A stretch of 53,026 nucleotides of DNA from assembly GCF_022179805.1 (NCBI RefSeq), contig NZ_BPUO01000026.1:1-53026 (forward strand), in the 5' to 3' direction. Position 1 is the stretch's first letter. Every line of letters starts with the position of its first letter. Of the stretch, positions 7,395 through 14,394 are shown piece by piece. The DNA comes from Cupriavidus pauculus. Lineage in GTDB: Bacteria; Pseudomonadota; Gammaproteobacteria; Burkholderiales; Burkholderiaceae. The position numbers and the translations under genes were made by a program. Below the pieces are notes generated by a model. It was not told the origin of the DNA, did no database searches, and saw only the letters and a list, made by a program, of their open reading frames with translations.

Positions 7395-7985
7395 ATGAAA
7401 ATGCGTACCCTCATCGCCGCCGTTGCGGCAGCCTCCGCCTCGTTTGCAGCCGGTACCGCGCTGGCCAACGCCAGCACGTACAACATCGACCCGACGCACA
7501 CGTACCCGAGCTTCGAAGCCGACCACCTGGGCGGCCTGTCGAAGTGGCGCGGCAAGTTCGACAAGTCCAGCGGCGTCGTGACGCTGGACCGCTCGGCCAA
7601 GGCCGGCACCGTCGACATCAAGATCGACGCCGCGTCGATCGATTTCGGCAACGGCAAGCTCAACGAGCATGCCAAGGGCCCGGAAATGTTCGACGTGCAG
7701 GCCTTCCCGGATGCCACGTACAAGGGCAAGTTCTCGAAGTTCAAGGGCGACGTGCCGACCGAAGTGGAAGGCGTGCTGACGCTGAAGGGCGTGTCGAAGC
7801 CGGTCAAGCTCGAGATCAAGGAATTCAAGTGCATCCAGCACCCGATGCTCAAGCGTGAAGCGTGCGGCGCCGATGCCGTGGCGCACTTCAATCGCGCTGA
7901 TTTCGGCATTGATTACGGCGCGAAGTACGGCTTCAAGCAGGACGTGAGCCTGGCGATCCAGGTGGAAGCCGTCAAGGCCGACTGA
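7395..7985 (+). CDS. YceI-family periplasmic protein (second copy)
   Basis: A 196-residue exported protein with a typical signal peptide (MKMRTLIAAV..., cleavage after ALA near residue 24). The mature part begins STYNIDPTHTYPSFEADHLGG and has KGPEMFDVQAFPDATY and GVLTLKGVSKPVKLEI, all hallmarks of YceI. Two cysteines (in KCIQHP and REACGAD) lie near the C-terminus and could form a disulfide in the periplasm, a feature absent from the first copy. A gacgggaga ribosome binding site precedes the ATG. It ends the b561/YceI operon, with a perfect terminator at 8054. Confidence 0.93.
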   Translation: MKMRTLIAAVAAASASFAAGTALANASTYNIDPTHTYPSFEADHLGGLSKWRGKFDKSSGVVTLDRSAKAGTVDIKIDAASIDFGNGKLNEHAKGPEMFDVQAFPDATYKGKFSKFKGDVPTEVEGVLTLKGVSKPVKLEIKEFKCIQHPMLKREACGADAVAHFNRADFGIDYGAKYGFKQDVSLAIQVEAVKAD

Positions 7986-8053
7986 TCACGTCGCGACCTT
8001 TTCCGGTGCATGTGGCCGGTTGGGGAAATTGTCATCTCTCCAATACAAAGTAG

Positions 8054-8090
8054 AAAAATGAGCCAGCCAACAAGCTGGCTCATTTTTTTT
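8054..8090 (+). terminator. Intrinsic terminator after the YceI operon
   Basis: A perfect 14-bp stem aaaaatgagccagc / gctggctcattttt with a six-base caacaa loop and a run of eight T residues. It also isolates the following quorum-sensing operon from upstream transcription. Confidence 0.92.
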
Positions 8091-8128
8091 GTCGTTTGCA
8101 TACCCCCCTTCACGCTGCAGGTGCACTG

Positions 8129-8158
8129 TTGTACGGTTCAGAATTGCCACAGTACAAT
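8129..8158 (+). promoter_or_regulatory. Sigma-70 promoter candidate for the phcBSRQ operon
   Basis: TTGTAC (8129-8134), 18-bp spacer, TACAAT (8153-8158): a close match to the sigma-70 consensus in an otherwise GC-rich stretch. It lies just after the YceI terminator and about 215 bp before the phcB start. The leader between shows no ORF of interest. Confidence 0.65.
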
Positions 8159-8373
8159 GGTTCGCCGCAGTCCCACCCTCAGGGGCGGCGTCCGCCCCGG
8201 TCTTCGCCGGCTGGCGCGCCCGCTCCGCAACAGGTCACGCGCATCGATATGAGCATTGGCTGCATTCCCTGATTGGTAGTTACGCCGCAAGACCCTTGCC
8301 TTGAGCTGTACCCGGCCGACGCCTGTAGGCGCCGTGTCCCGCAGCGTTTCTCGGAATTCCCTGGCGCGATACC

Positions 8374-9765
8374 GTGTACTCCAAAACGCAAATCGATCCG
8401 GTAGTTAGCTTCCGCAACTCGCAGGGCGAGCAGGTGCGGGGCACGATCATCAATCTCCAGCGCAAGTCGCTGGTGATGGAAATCTACAATCCCTACTCGA
8501 TTGTCCAGGTTAGCGAAGTATTGAGCGAGCTAAGCGTCCGCATGGGCGCCAAGAACGCTTACCTGGGCAAGGCCGTGGTCATGAGCCTGGTGAACACCGG
8601 CCTGACGGCCGTGGTGTCGCTGACGCTGATCGACGAATGGCGCGAGTTGACCGACGTCAACGACGCACCGAAATCGGTCGCGCACGAAGCCGAACTGTTC
8701 GTGCAGGACTGGGACACGCGTTTCAATATTCGCCGCGATTACCAGATCGTGGTCAATGAAATGCGGGCGTTCCTGTCCGAAGTCTCCCGATGGGTGGAGC
8801 AGGTGGACCTGACCGAGTCGCTGCCCAAGAAGGAAGGGCGGCTGCGCGAGGACGTGTTCTACGAGCTGGCCACTCCGTTGATGGGGAAGGTGAAGACTTA
8901 CCTCGACTGGCTGGAGGGCGAGGCCCAGAGCGTGGATACCGAACTGGCGCCGGTGCACCGCACCTATGCCCAGGCGGCCCTGCATCCGCTGCTGCTGCGC
9001 GCGCCGTTCGTCTATCGCACGTTCACCAAGCCGCTCGGCTATGCGGGCGACTACGAGATGGTGAATCAGATCCTGAGCGATCCACAGCAGGGTCCCACCA
9101 CGTACTTCCAGATCGTCAACACCGCGTTCCTGAAGGCGGCGGTGGCCACGGCGCACCGCAACCGCATCGACCTGCTGGTGGACTACCTGTCCCGCCAGGC
9201 CGAGCGCGCACGCGCGGAGGGGCGGCAATTCCGCGTGCTCAACGTGGGCTGCGGGCCGGCGTTCGAGATCCAGCGCTTCGTGCGCGAGTATCCGAACCCC
9301 GAGCTGCTGTCGTTCCAGCTCATCGATTTCAGCGAAGAGACGCTCGACTACACGCGCGCGTCGGTGGAGCGGTCGGCGGCGAGTGCGGGCCGCAAGGTGT
9401 CGGTCGAGATGGTGCACCAGTCGGTGCACGACCTGCTCAAGCGCCGTATCGCGCTGGACGACCCCAGCGTACGCGAGTTCGATGCCGTCTACTGCGCGGG
9501 GCTGTTCGACTACCTGTCGGACAAGGTCTGCGCGCGGCTGCTGCAGTATTTCGCGTCGCGATCCAAGCCGGGCGGCCATGTACTGGTGACCAATGTCCAC
9601 TCCGACAACCCCGAGAAATTCGGGATGGAGCACCTGCTGGAGTGGTATCTGATCTATCGCGACGAGGCCGGGATGTCCTCGCTTTTGCCGGAGAACTCGC
9701 ATGCCCACCGACTCTATGTCGATGAAACCGGCGTCAATGTCTTCGCCGAAGCCGTTGTCGGTTGA
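8374..9765 (+). CDS. phcB: PhcB-type SAM-dependent methyltransferase (quorum-signal synthase)
   Basis: A 463-residue protein. Residues 1-90 form a beta-rich domain (VRGTIINLQRKSLVMEIYNP) that resembles a PilZ-like barrel but lacks the usual RxxxR. A helical linker follows, then a class I Rossmann methyltransferase with motif I VLNVGCGPA (288-296) and an acidic Asp318 ending strand 2. Known: in Ralstonia solanacearum PhcB makes the diffusible signal methyl 3-hydroxypalmitate or 3-hydroxymyristate. Assignment rests on this architecture and on the downstream kinase, receiver-kinase and receiver genes in phcS, phcR, phcQ order. The GTG start at 8374 is the first available; no clear Shine-Dalgarno is seen. 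The 3' end overlaps phcS by 65 bp. The exact ester made here is unknown. Confidence 0.8.
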   Translation: MYSKTQIDPVVSFRNSQGEQVRGTIINLQRKSLVMEIYNPYSIVQVSEVLSELSVRMGAKNAYLGKAVVMSLVNTGLTAVVSLTLIDEWRELTDVNDAPKSVAHEAELFVQDWDTRFNIRRDYQIVVNEMRAFLSEVSRWVEQVDLTESLPKKEGRLREDVFYELATPLMGKVKTYLDWLEGEAQSVDTELAPVHRTYAQAALHPLLLRAPFVYRTFTKPLGYAGDYEMVNQILSDPQQGPTTYFQIVNTAFLKAAVATAHRNRIDLLVDYLSRQAERARAEGRQFRVLNVGCGPAFEIQRFVREYPNPELLSFQLIDFSEETLDYTRASVERSAASAGRKVSVEMVHQSVHDLLKRRIALDDPSVREFDAVYCAGLFDYLSDKVCARLLQYFASRSKPGGHVLVTNVHSDNPEKFGMEHLLEWYLIYRDEAGMSSLLPENSHAHRLYVDETGVNVFAEAVVG

Positions 9766-11137
9766 CGTGTCCGACGAGGAAGAGGCGCCGCCGCCGCCCA
9801 AGGTCATGAGCTCGAATCAACTTTACGCCGGATACCAGTCCGAGCTGGCCGACTTTCGCCTGGCGTTCAGCCGGGGCGGGGCCTACACGGCCATCGCGCT
9901 GGTGATGCTCGGGGTGGGGCTCGACTACGGCCAGTATCCGCATTTCCAGCTGCCATTCGCCATCGCGCGCGTGGTGGTGTCGCTGCTGATCGCCGGCGTG
10001 GTCGTGGCGCTGTACAGCCAGGCCGGGCGGCGCTTTGCGCCGTGGCTGACCATGACGTGGCTGTTGCTGCCGCAGATCATGATCGCCTGGATGATCTCGC
10101 GCACCGAGGGCGTGGAGTCGCCGTACTACGTGGGGCTGAACCTGGCGATCTTCGCGTCGGGCATCGCGCTGCCGTTCGGGCTCTGGCAAAACCTGGTGTT
10201 CGGCATCCTGTCGTACGTGCTCTACGCGGCGGCGTGCCTGTTGCATCCGGGCGGCATCGAGCCGGTGGGCACCTTCATCGTCAATTCGCTGTTCCTGCTG
10301 TTCGCGGCGGCGGCCAGCGGCGTGTACACGTTCTTCAACGAACGCGCCCGCTTCATGCTGTTCCGCCTGAAGGCCGAGGTGGCGGACAAGAACACCGAGC
10401 TGGAAGTCATCAACCGCAAGCTGGTGGATATCAAGGGCCAGATGCTGCAGCAGGAAAAGATGGCGGCCATCGGTACGCTGGCGGCCGGGCTGTTGCACGA
10501 GGTGAACAATCCGGTGAACTTCTGCCTGATGGCCATCGAGGTGGCCATGGAAGAGCCGGCGGCCAAGTCCGAGCCGATGCTGGAGGAATGCCTGGTCGAC
10601 GCCAAGCAGGGGATGCAGCGCATCCAGCATATCGTGTCGGACCTGAAGACGTTCGCGTACCGCAAGCCGGGCGCCGAGGTGGAGGGCACGCCGTTCCTGT
10701 TCGAGAAGGCGCTGGATTCCTCGCAGCGGCTGACCGCGCACGAGTTGCGCGGCGTCAAGATGACGCGTGACATGCCCGACGACACGCTGGTCATGGGCGA
10801 CGAAGCGGCGATCATCGGCGTGCTGATCAACCTGTTTTCGAATGCAGCGCTGGCGATGCGCAAGGTCGGCACCAAGGATCCAGCCATCCATACCACGGTG
10901 CGGTGGCAGGCCAAGCGGCTGCACGTGACGGTCAAGGACAACGGCCCCGGCATTGCGGCCGAGCATCTGGCACGCGTGTTCGAACCGTTTTTCACCACGC
11001 GCGAGGTGGGGCAGGGCCTGGGGCTCGGGCTGTCCATCAGCTACGCGGTGATCGAGCGCCACGGCGGTGTGCTGTTCGCCGAAAGCGAAGTGGGTCATTG
11101 GGCTGCCTTCAGCTTCGACCTGCCGCGCGCGGAGTAA
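9701..11137 (+). CDS. phcS: PhcS-type membrane sensor histidine kinase
   Basis: A 478-residue kinase. An acidic and proline-rich N-terminus leads into about six transmembrane helices (residues 60-212), a short coiled region (about 225-250), then a HisKA domain with H-box AAGLLHEVNNP (His266). The ATPase domain carries N-box LINLFSNA, DNGPGI, FEPFFTT and GQGLGLGLS. Known: PhcS senses the 3-hydroxy fatty acid methyl ester made by PhcB and signals through PhcR and PhcQ to relieve control of the PhcA regulator. The start at 9701 has GGAG 7 bases upstream and lies inside the end of phcB; the internal ATG at 9806 has a poor site. All catalytic motifs are intact. Confidence 0.8.
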   Translation: MPTDSMSMKPASMSSPKPLSVDVSDEEEAPPPPKVMSSNQLYAGYQSELADFRLAFSRGGAYTAIALVMLGVGLDYGQYPHFQLPFAIARVVVSLLIAGVVVALYSQAGRRFAPWLTMTWLLLPQIMIAWMISRTEGVESPYYVGLNLAIFASGIALPFGLWQNLVFGILSYVLYAAACLLHPGGIEPVGTFIVNSLFLLFAAAASGVYTFFNERARFMLFRLKAEVADKNTELEVINRKLVDIKGQMLQQEKMAAIGTLAAGLLHEVNNPVNFCLMAIEVAMEEPAAKSEPMLEECLVDAKQGMQRIQHIVSDLKTFAYRKPGAEVEGTPFLFEKALDSSQRLTAHELRGVKMTRDMPDDTLVMGDEAAIIGVLINLFSNAALAMRKVGTKDPAIHTTVRWQAKRLHVTVKDNGPGIAAEHLARVFEPFFTTREVGQGLGLGLSISYAVIERHGGVLFAESEVGHWAAFSFDLPRAE

Positions 11138-11144
11138 GGCCGTG

Positions 11145-12283
11145 ATGATTGATACCACGCAGGCGCGCCCCACCATTCTCTACGTCGACGACGAGGAGAT
11201 GGCCTGCAAGTATTTTGCGCGCGCGGTGGGCAGCGAATATGAAGTGCTGTCGGCCACCGGTGCCGACGAGGCAGTGGCCATCCTGCGCGCGCACCAGGCA
11301 CGCATTTCGGTGCTGGTCACCGATTTCCGCATGCCGGGCCGCGACGGCGGCGACCTGCTACGCCAGGTGGCCCTGGAGTTTCCGCAGATCGTGCGCATCC
11401 TGGTCACGGCCTATGCCGACAAGGACATGCTGCTGGAGACCGTCAACACCGGCGAGGTGTTCCGCATCCTGGAGAAGCCCATCGGCGTGGCCGATGTGCG
11501 CGAGATCCTGCGGCTGGCCGGCGAGCGTTTCCGCGAGCGGGCGGTACGCCAGCAGCGGCTGATGGCCATCGACGAGACGCTAGCGTTCCTGGCCCATGAA
11601 CTGAACACGCCGCTGGCCGCGATTGCCAATTTCGCGCTGGGCATCGGGTCGCGGGTCGCCGGCGAGTACAGCGAACCGCGCCAGCAGGAGATCGGGCGTG
11701 CGGCCAGCGCCATGCACGATAACGCGCAGTACTGCCTGGCGGTGCTGTCGTCGTTTCTCCAGTCGGTGCGGAGCAGCGCGGGTGGCGTCGCGCCCAGACC
11801 CGGCGCGGGACAGGAGGTCAGCGCGGGCGCCCTGGTGGCGTCGCTGCTGGATACCTATCCTTTTGCCGATAACCAACGTAGCTGGGCTGGGTGCAGGTGG
11901 AGCTTGAGGGCGATTTCCCGGTGCCCACGCTGCCCAACTGCGTGGCGCTGGTGCTGTCATCGGTCATGAGCAATGCGTTGCGTGCGCTGGCCGATGTCGG
12001 TGATCCGTCGCTGCGCTTCGTGGTGGTGGCGGGCGAACGCCCGGAGATCCGCATCGCCGACAACGGCCCGGGCATTCCGCCCGAGGTCATGGACCGCCTG
12101 CTGGTTGACCCGGTCACGACGCACGCGTCAGCGGGCGGCAGCGGGATGGGCATGATCTTCTGCAACCGGGTGATGCAGTCCTTTGGTGGCGGTATCCGGA
12201 TTGCATCGGCATCGGGCGCGGGCACCACCGTTACCCTCGATTTCCCCAATTTCAAGAATCGTATGCACAGGAGTGATCGATGA
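11145..12283 (+). pseudogene. phcR: phcR-type receiver-histidine kinase, frameshifted by a 5-bp duplication
   Basis: The 5' part encodes a receiver domain (Asp60 in VTDFRMPG, Lys111 in LEKP) and a HisKA H-box FLAHELNTPLA (His151). The 3' part, in a different frame from about 11891, encodes the ATPase domain (SNALRAL, ADNGPGIPPE, GSGMGMIF). Known: PhcR of R. solanacearum has this receiver-kinase layout. The frames break exactly at a GCTGG tandem duplication (11881-11890). Removing one unit gives 1134 bp, 377 intact codons, reading ...NQRSWVQVELEG. As written, translation shifts after Trp247 and stops at 11969 (274 residues) without the ATPase domain. The start at 11145 follows GGAG. The true end overlaps phcQ as ATGA. 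It is either a real mutation or a sequence error. Confidence 0.85.
11881..11890 (+). repeat. 5-bp tandem duplication GCTGG that frameshifts phcR
   Basis: GCTGG at 11881-11885 is repeated at 11886-11890. It lies precisely where the receiver/H-box frame must join the ATPase frame. Such short perfect duplications arise by replication slippage and can revert. Confidence 0.9.
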
Positions 12284-13272
12284 GCGAACCGAATACTACG
12301 CAGGCACCCCCGGCGATTCTGTTCGTCGACGACGAAGCGACTGCGGTCAAATATTTCCAGCGCGCCATTGGCCAGCTTGCCCCCGTGGTGACCGGCCAGT
12401 CGGTGGAAGAGGGCAAGGCCATGCTGGACGCCCATGCCGACAGCCTGGCCGTGCTGGTATCGGACCAGCGCATGCCGGGCGAGTATGGCAACGAACTGCT
12501 GCGGTATGCGCGTGAGCGCTATCCGCATATCGTGCGGATCCTGACCACGGCGTATTCGGAACTCGACCAGACCGTCGAGGCCGTGAACCAGGGCCAGATC
12601 CATCGCTATATCAAGAAGCCGTGGGACATCACTGCGCTGCGCATGGAACTGAAGCAGGCGCTGGAGCTGTCCGGGCTGCGCCGCGAGCGGGATCAACTGG
12701 TGCGCGAGAAGCTGATGGTGCTGCAGAAGCAGACCGTGGCCACGCGCGTCGGCATGATCCACGCGCTGTGCGCCAGCCTGATCGGACCGGGCCGCTTCCA
12801 GCCGGTGGAAACCTATCTGTGCGGCACGTCGCTGGCTGGTGCCAAGAACGCCGAGCCGGACTGGCAGCGCCTGGACTACGCCGACCTGGTGGGCGCCGAG
12901 AGCAAGCGCAGCGGGTCGTTCGGCCATGCCGTGAGCACGAAGCTGGCTCAGCTCCGCACCGCGGGGCGCGGCGCCGGTGACGCGGCCGCAGTGCTCACCG
13001 AAGCGCTCGGCGCATCGGTGCGCCGCGACGGCGAGGCGGTCACGTGGACGTCGACGACGACGCTCAACGAGTTTGTCTCCAAGCCCGTCGGCGAGGAAGT
13101 CTCCGGCGAGCACGCCGGCTGGCTGGCCACGCTGCTCTGGCTGGAAGAAGCTGGCGGCGCGCTGGAGCTGGTGCGCGAAGGTGATGCCATCACGGCACGC
13201 GCCGGCACGCGCCGGGAATCGTTCTCGTCGGACCGACTGGCGATCTGGATCGAGGAACTGACGGAAGTTTGA
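12280..13272 (+). CDS. phcQ: PhcQ-type response regulator
   Basis: A 330-residue protein. An N-terminal receiver domain has the acidic pair in FVDDEA, phospho-acceptor Asp62 in VSDQRMPG, the conserved Thr90 region and Lys in YIKKPW (112-113). A helical linker (about 118-148) leads to a C-terminal domain without a recognisable DNA-binding or enzymatic motif. In R. solanacearum PhcQ follows phcR and takes part in phc-dependent regulation. The start overlaps the phcR stop by 4 bp (ATGA) with AGGAG upstream, so normal expression may depend on translation arriving from phcR. The frameshift in phcR stops ribosomes about 310 bp earlier and could lower PhcQ synthesis (inference). The frame itself is intact. 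Confidence 0.78.
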   Translation: MSEPNTTQAPPAILFVDDEATAVKYFQRAIGQLAPVVTGQSVEEGKAMLDAHADSLAVLVSDQRMPGEYGNELLRYARERYPHIVRILTTAYSELDQTVEAVNQGQIHRYIKKPWDITALRMELKQALELSGLRRERDQLVREKLMVLQKQTVATRVGMIHALCASLIGPGRFQPVETYLCGTSLAGAKNAEPDWQRLDYADLVGAESKRSGSFGHAVSTKLAQLRTAGRGAGDAAAVLTEALGASVRRDGEAVTWTSTTTLNEFVSKPVGEEVSGEHAGWLATLLWLEEAGGALELVREGDAITARAGTRRESFSSDRLAIWIEELTEV

Positions 13273-13286
13273 CGCACGGCTTGCGT

Positions 13287-13319
13287 CCTCGCCCGGAAGC
13301 GGGAGAGGGCGCGGCAGCG
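13287..13319. repeat. Possible degenerate copy of the dispersed palindromic repeat
   Basis: cctcgcccggaagcgggagagg resembles the ctctcccgc-gcgggagag palindrome with several changes and lacks the flanking blocks. It sits between the phcQ stop and its terminator. It could be coincidental. Confidence 0.3.
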
Positions 13320-13342
13320 GGCCGGACAGCGAAGGACCAAAG

Positions 13343-13376
13343 AAAAAGGCACCCGAAGGTGCCTTTTTCTTTTTGC
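13343..13376. terminator. Bidirectional intrinsic terminator between phcQ and secF
   Basis: Perfect stem aaaaaggcacc / ggtgccttttt with a cgaa tetraloop, then cttttt. The A-rich left flank gives a T-tract on the minus strand as well, so it can end both the phc operon and secDF. Confidence 0.9.
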
Positions 13377-13392
13377 GAAACCGCTCAGGCCA

Positions 13393-14370
13393 TCAAGCCT
13401 GCGCTCCGAAGTTCGGATCGTTGCGGTCATCAGTGGTGTCGCCACTCTTCTTTTCGCCCTTGACCAGGTCCTCGCGCTTCACGCCCAGCCACATCGCCAG
13501 CGCGGCGGCCACGAACACCGACGAGTAGATACCGAACAGAATACCGACCGTCAGTGCCAGTGCGAAGTAGTGCAGCGTCGGACCGCCGAAGAAGAACATC
13601 GACAGCACCATCATTTCGGTCGAACCGTGGGTGATGATGGTCCGCGACATCGTGCTGGTGATGGCGTGGTCGATGACTTCATGCGTGCTCATCTTGCGGT
13701 ACTTGCGGAAGGCCTCGCGAATCCGGTCGAAGATAACGACCGATTCGTTCACCGAGTAACCAAGCACCGCAAGGATGGCCGCCAGCACCGACAGCGAGAA
13801 CTCCCACTGGAAGAACGCGAAGAAGCCAAGAATGATCACCACGTCGTGCAGGTTGGCGATGATGCCCGCCACGGCGAACTTCCACTCGAACCGGAACGAC
13901 AGGTAGATCATGATGCCGGCCACCACGCACGCCAGCGCCAGCAGGCCGTCGGTGGCCAGTTCCTTGCCCACCTGCGGCCCCACGAACTCCACGCGCTGGA
14001 GCTTCACGTCCGGTGCTGCCGCGGTCAGCGCGCCCATCACCTGTTCGCTCTGCTGCGCCGAGGTCACGGGCTTGCCGTCCGGACCCTTCTGGATCGGCAG
14101 GCGGATCATCACGTCGCGCGAGGTGCCGAAGTTCTGCACCTGCACATCGGTGTAGCCGAGCTTGCCCACCTGGCCGCGGATCTTTTCCAGATCGACGGCT
14201 TGCTGGTAGTTGACCTCCATCACCGTGCCGCCGGTGAATTCGATCGACAGGTGCAGGCCCTTTTGCCAGAGGAAGAAAACAGCGGCGGCAAACGTCAGGA
14301 AGGAGATCACGTTGAAGATCAACGCGTGCTTCATGAACGGAATGTCGCGCTTGATGCGGAAAAATTCCAT
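13393..14370 (-). CDS. secF: Protein translocase subunit SecF
   Basis: A 325-residue inner-membrane protein. With SecD it uses the proton-motive force to pull preproteins from the SecYEG channel into the periplasm. Seen: the N-terminal TM segment (FNVISFLTFAAAVFFLW), a periplasmic domain with LSIEFTGGTVMEV, and a C-terminal five-helix bundle holding the SecF/RND motif GYSVNESVVIFDRIRE. The tail is charged (GVKREDLVKGEKKSG...). Length matches the family. It follows secD after a 24-bp gap and ends at a terminator shared with phcQ. Confidence 0.97.
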   Translation of the reverse strand: MEFFRIKRDIPFMKHALIFNVISFLTFAAAVFFLWQKGLHLSIEFTGGTVMEVNYQQAVDLEKIRGQVGKLGYTDVQVQNFGTSRDVMIRLPIQKGPDGKPVTSAQQSEQVMGALTAAAPDVKLQRVEFVGPQVGKELATDGLLALACVVAGIMIYLSFRFEWKFAVAGIIANLHDVVIILGFFAFFQWEFSLSVLAAILAVLGYSVNESVVIFDRIREAFRKYRKMSTHEVIDHAITSTMSRTIITHGSTEMMVLSMFFFGGPTLHYFALALTVGILFGIYSSVFVAAALAMWLGVKREDLVKGEKKSGDTTDDRNDPNFGAQA

Positions 14371-14394
14371 GATGTGTTCCTGATGTGTCCTGGC

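Noticed and set aside
9806..11137. Start of phcS at the internal ATG 9806
   Set aside because: GGAG lies at the right distance before 9701, whereas 9806 has only a poorly placed AAGG. The transmembrane region is intact with either, so 9701 is kept.
11870..11900. Programmed ribosomal frameshifting in phcR
   Set aside because: There is no slippery heptamer or downstream pseudoknot. A perfect 5-bp duplication explains the frame change more simply.
11891..12283. Separate small gene encoding a stand-alone ATPase domain
   Set aside because: It starts at a GTG with no ribosome binding site, directly at the GCTGG duplication. It is better explained as the 3' half of a frameshifted phcR.
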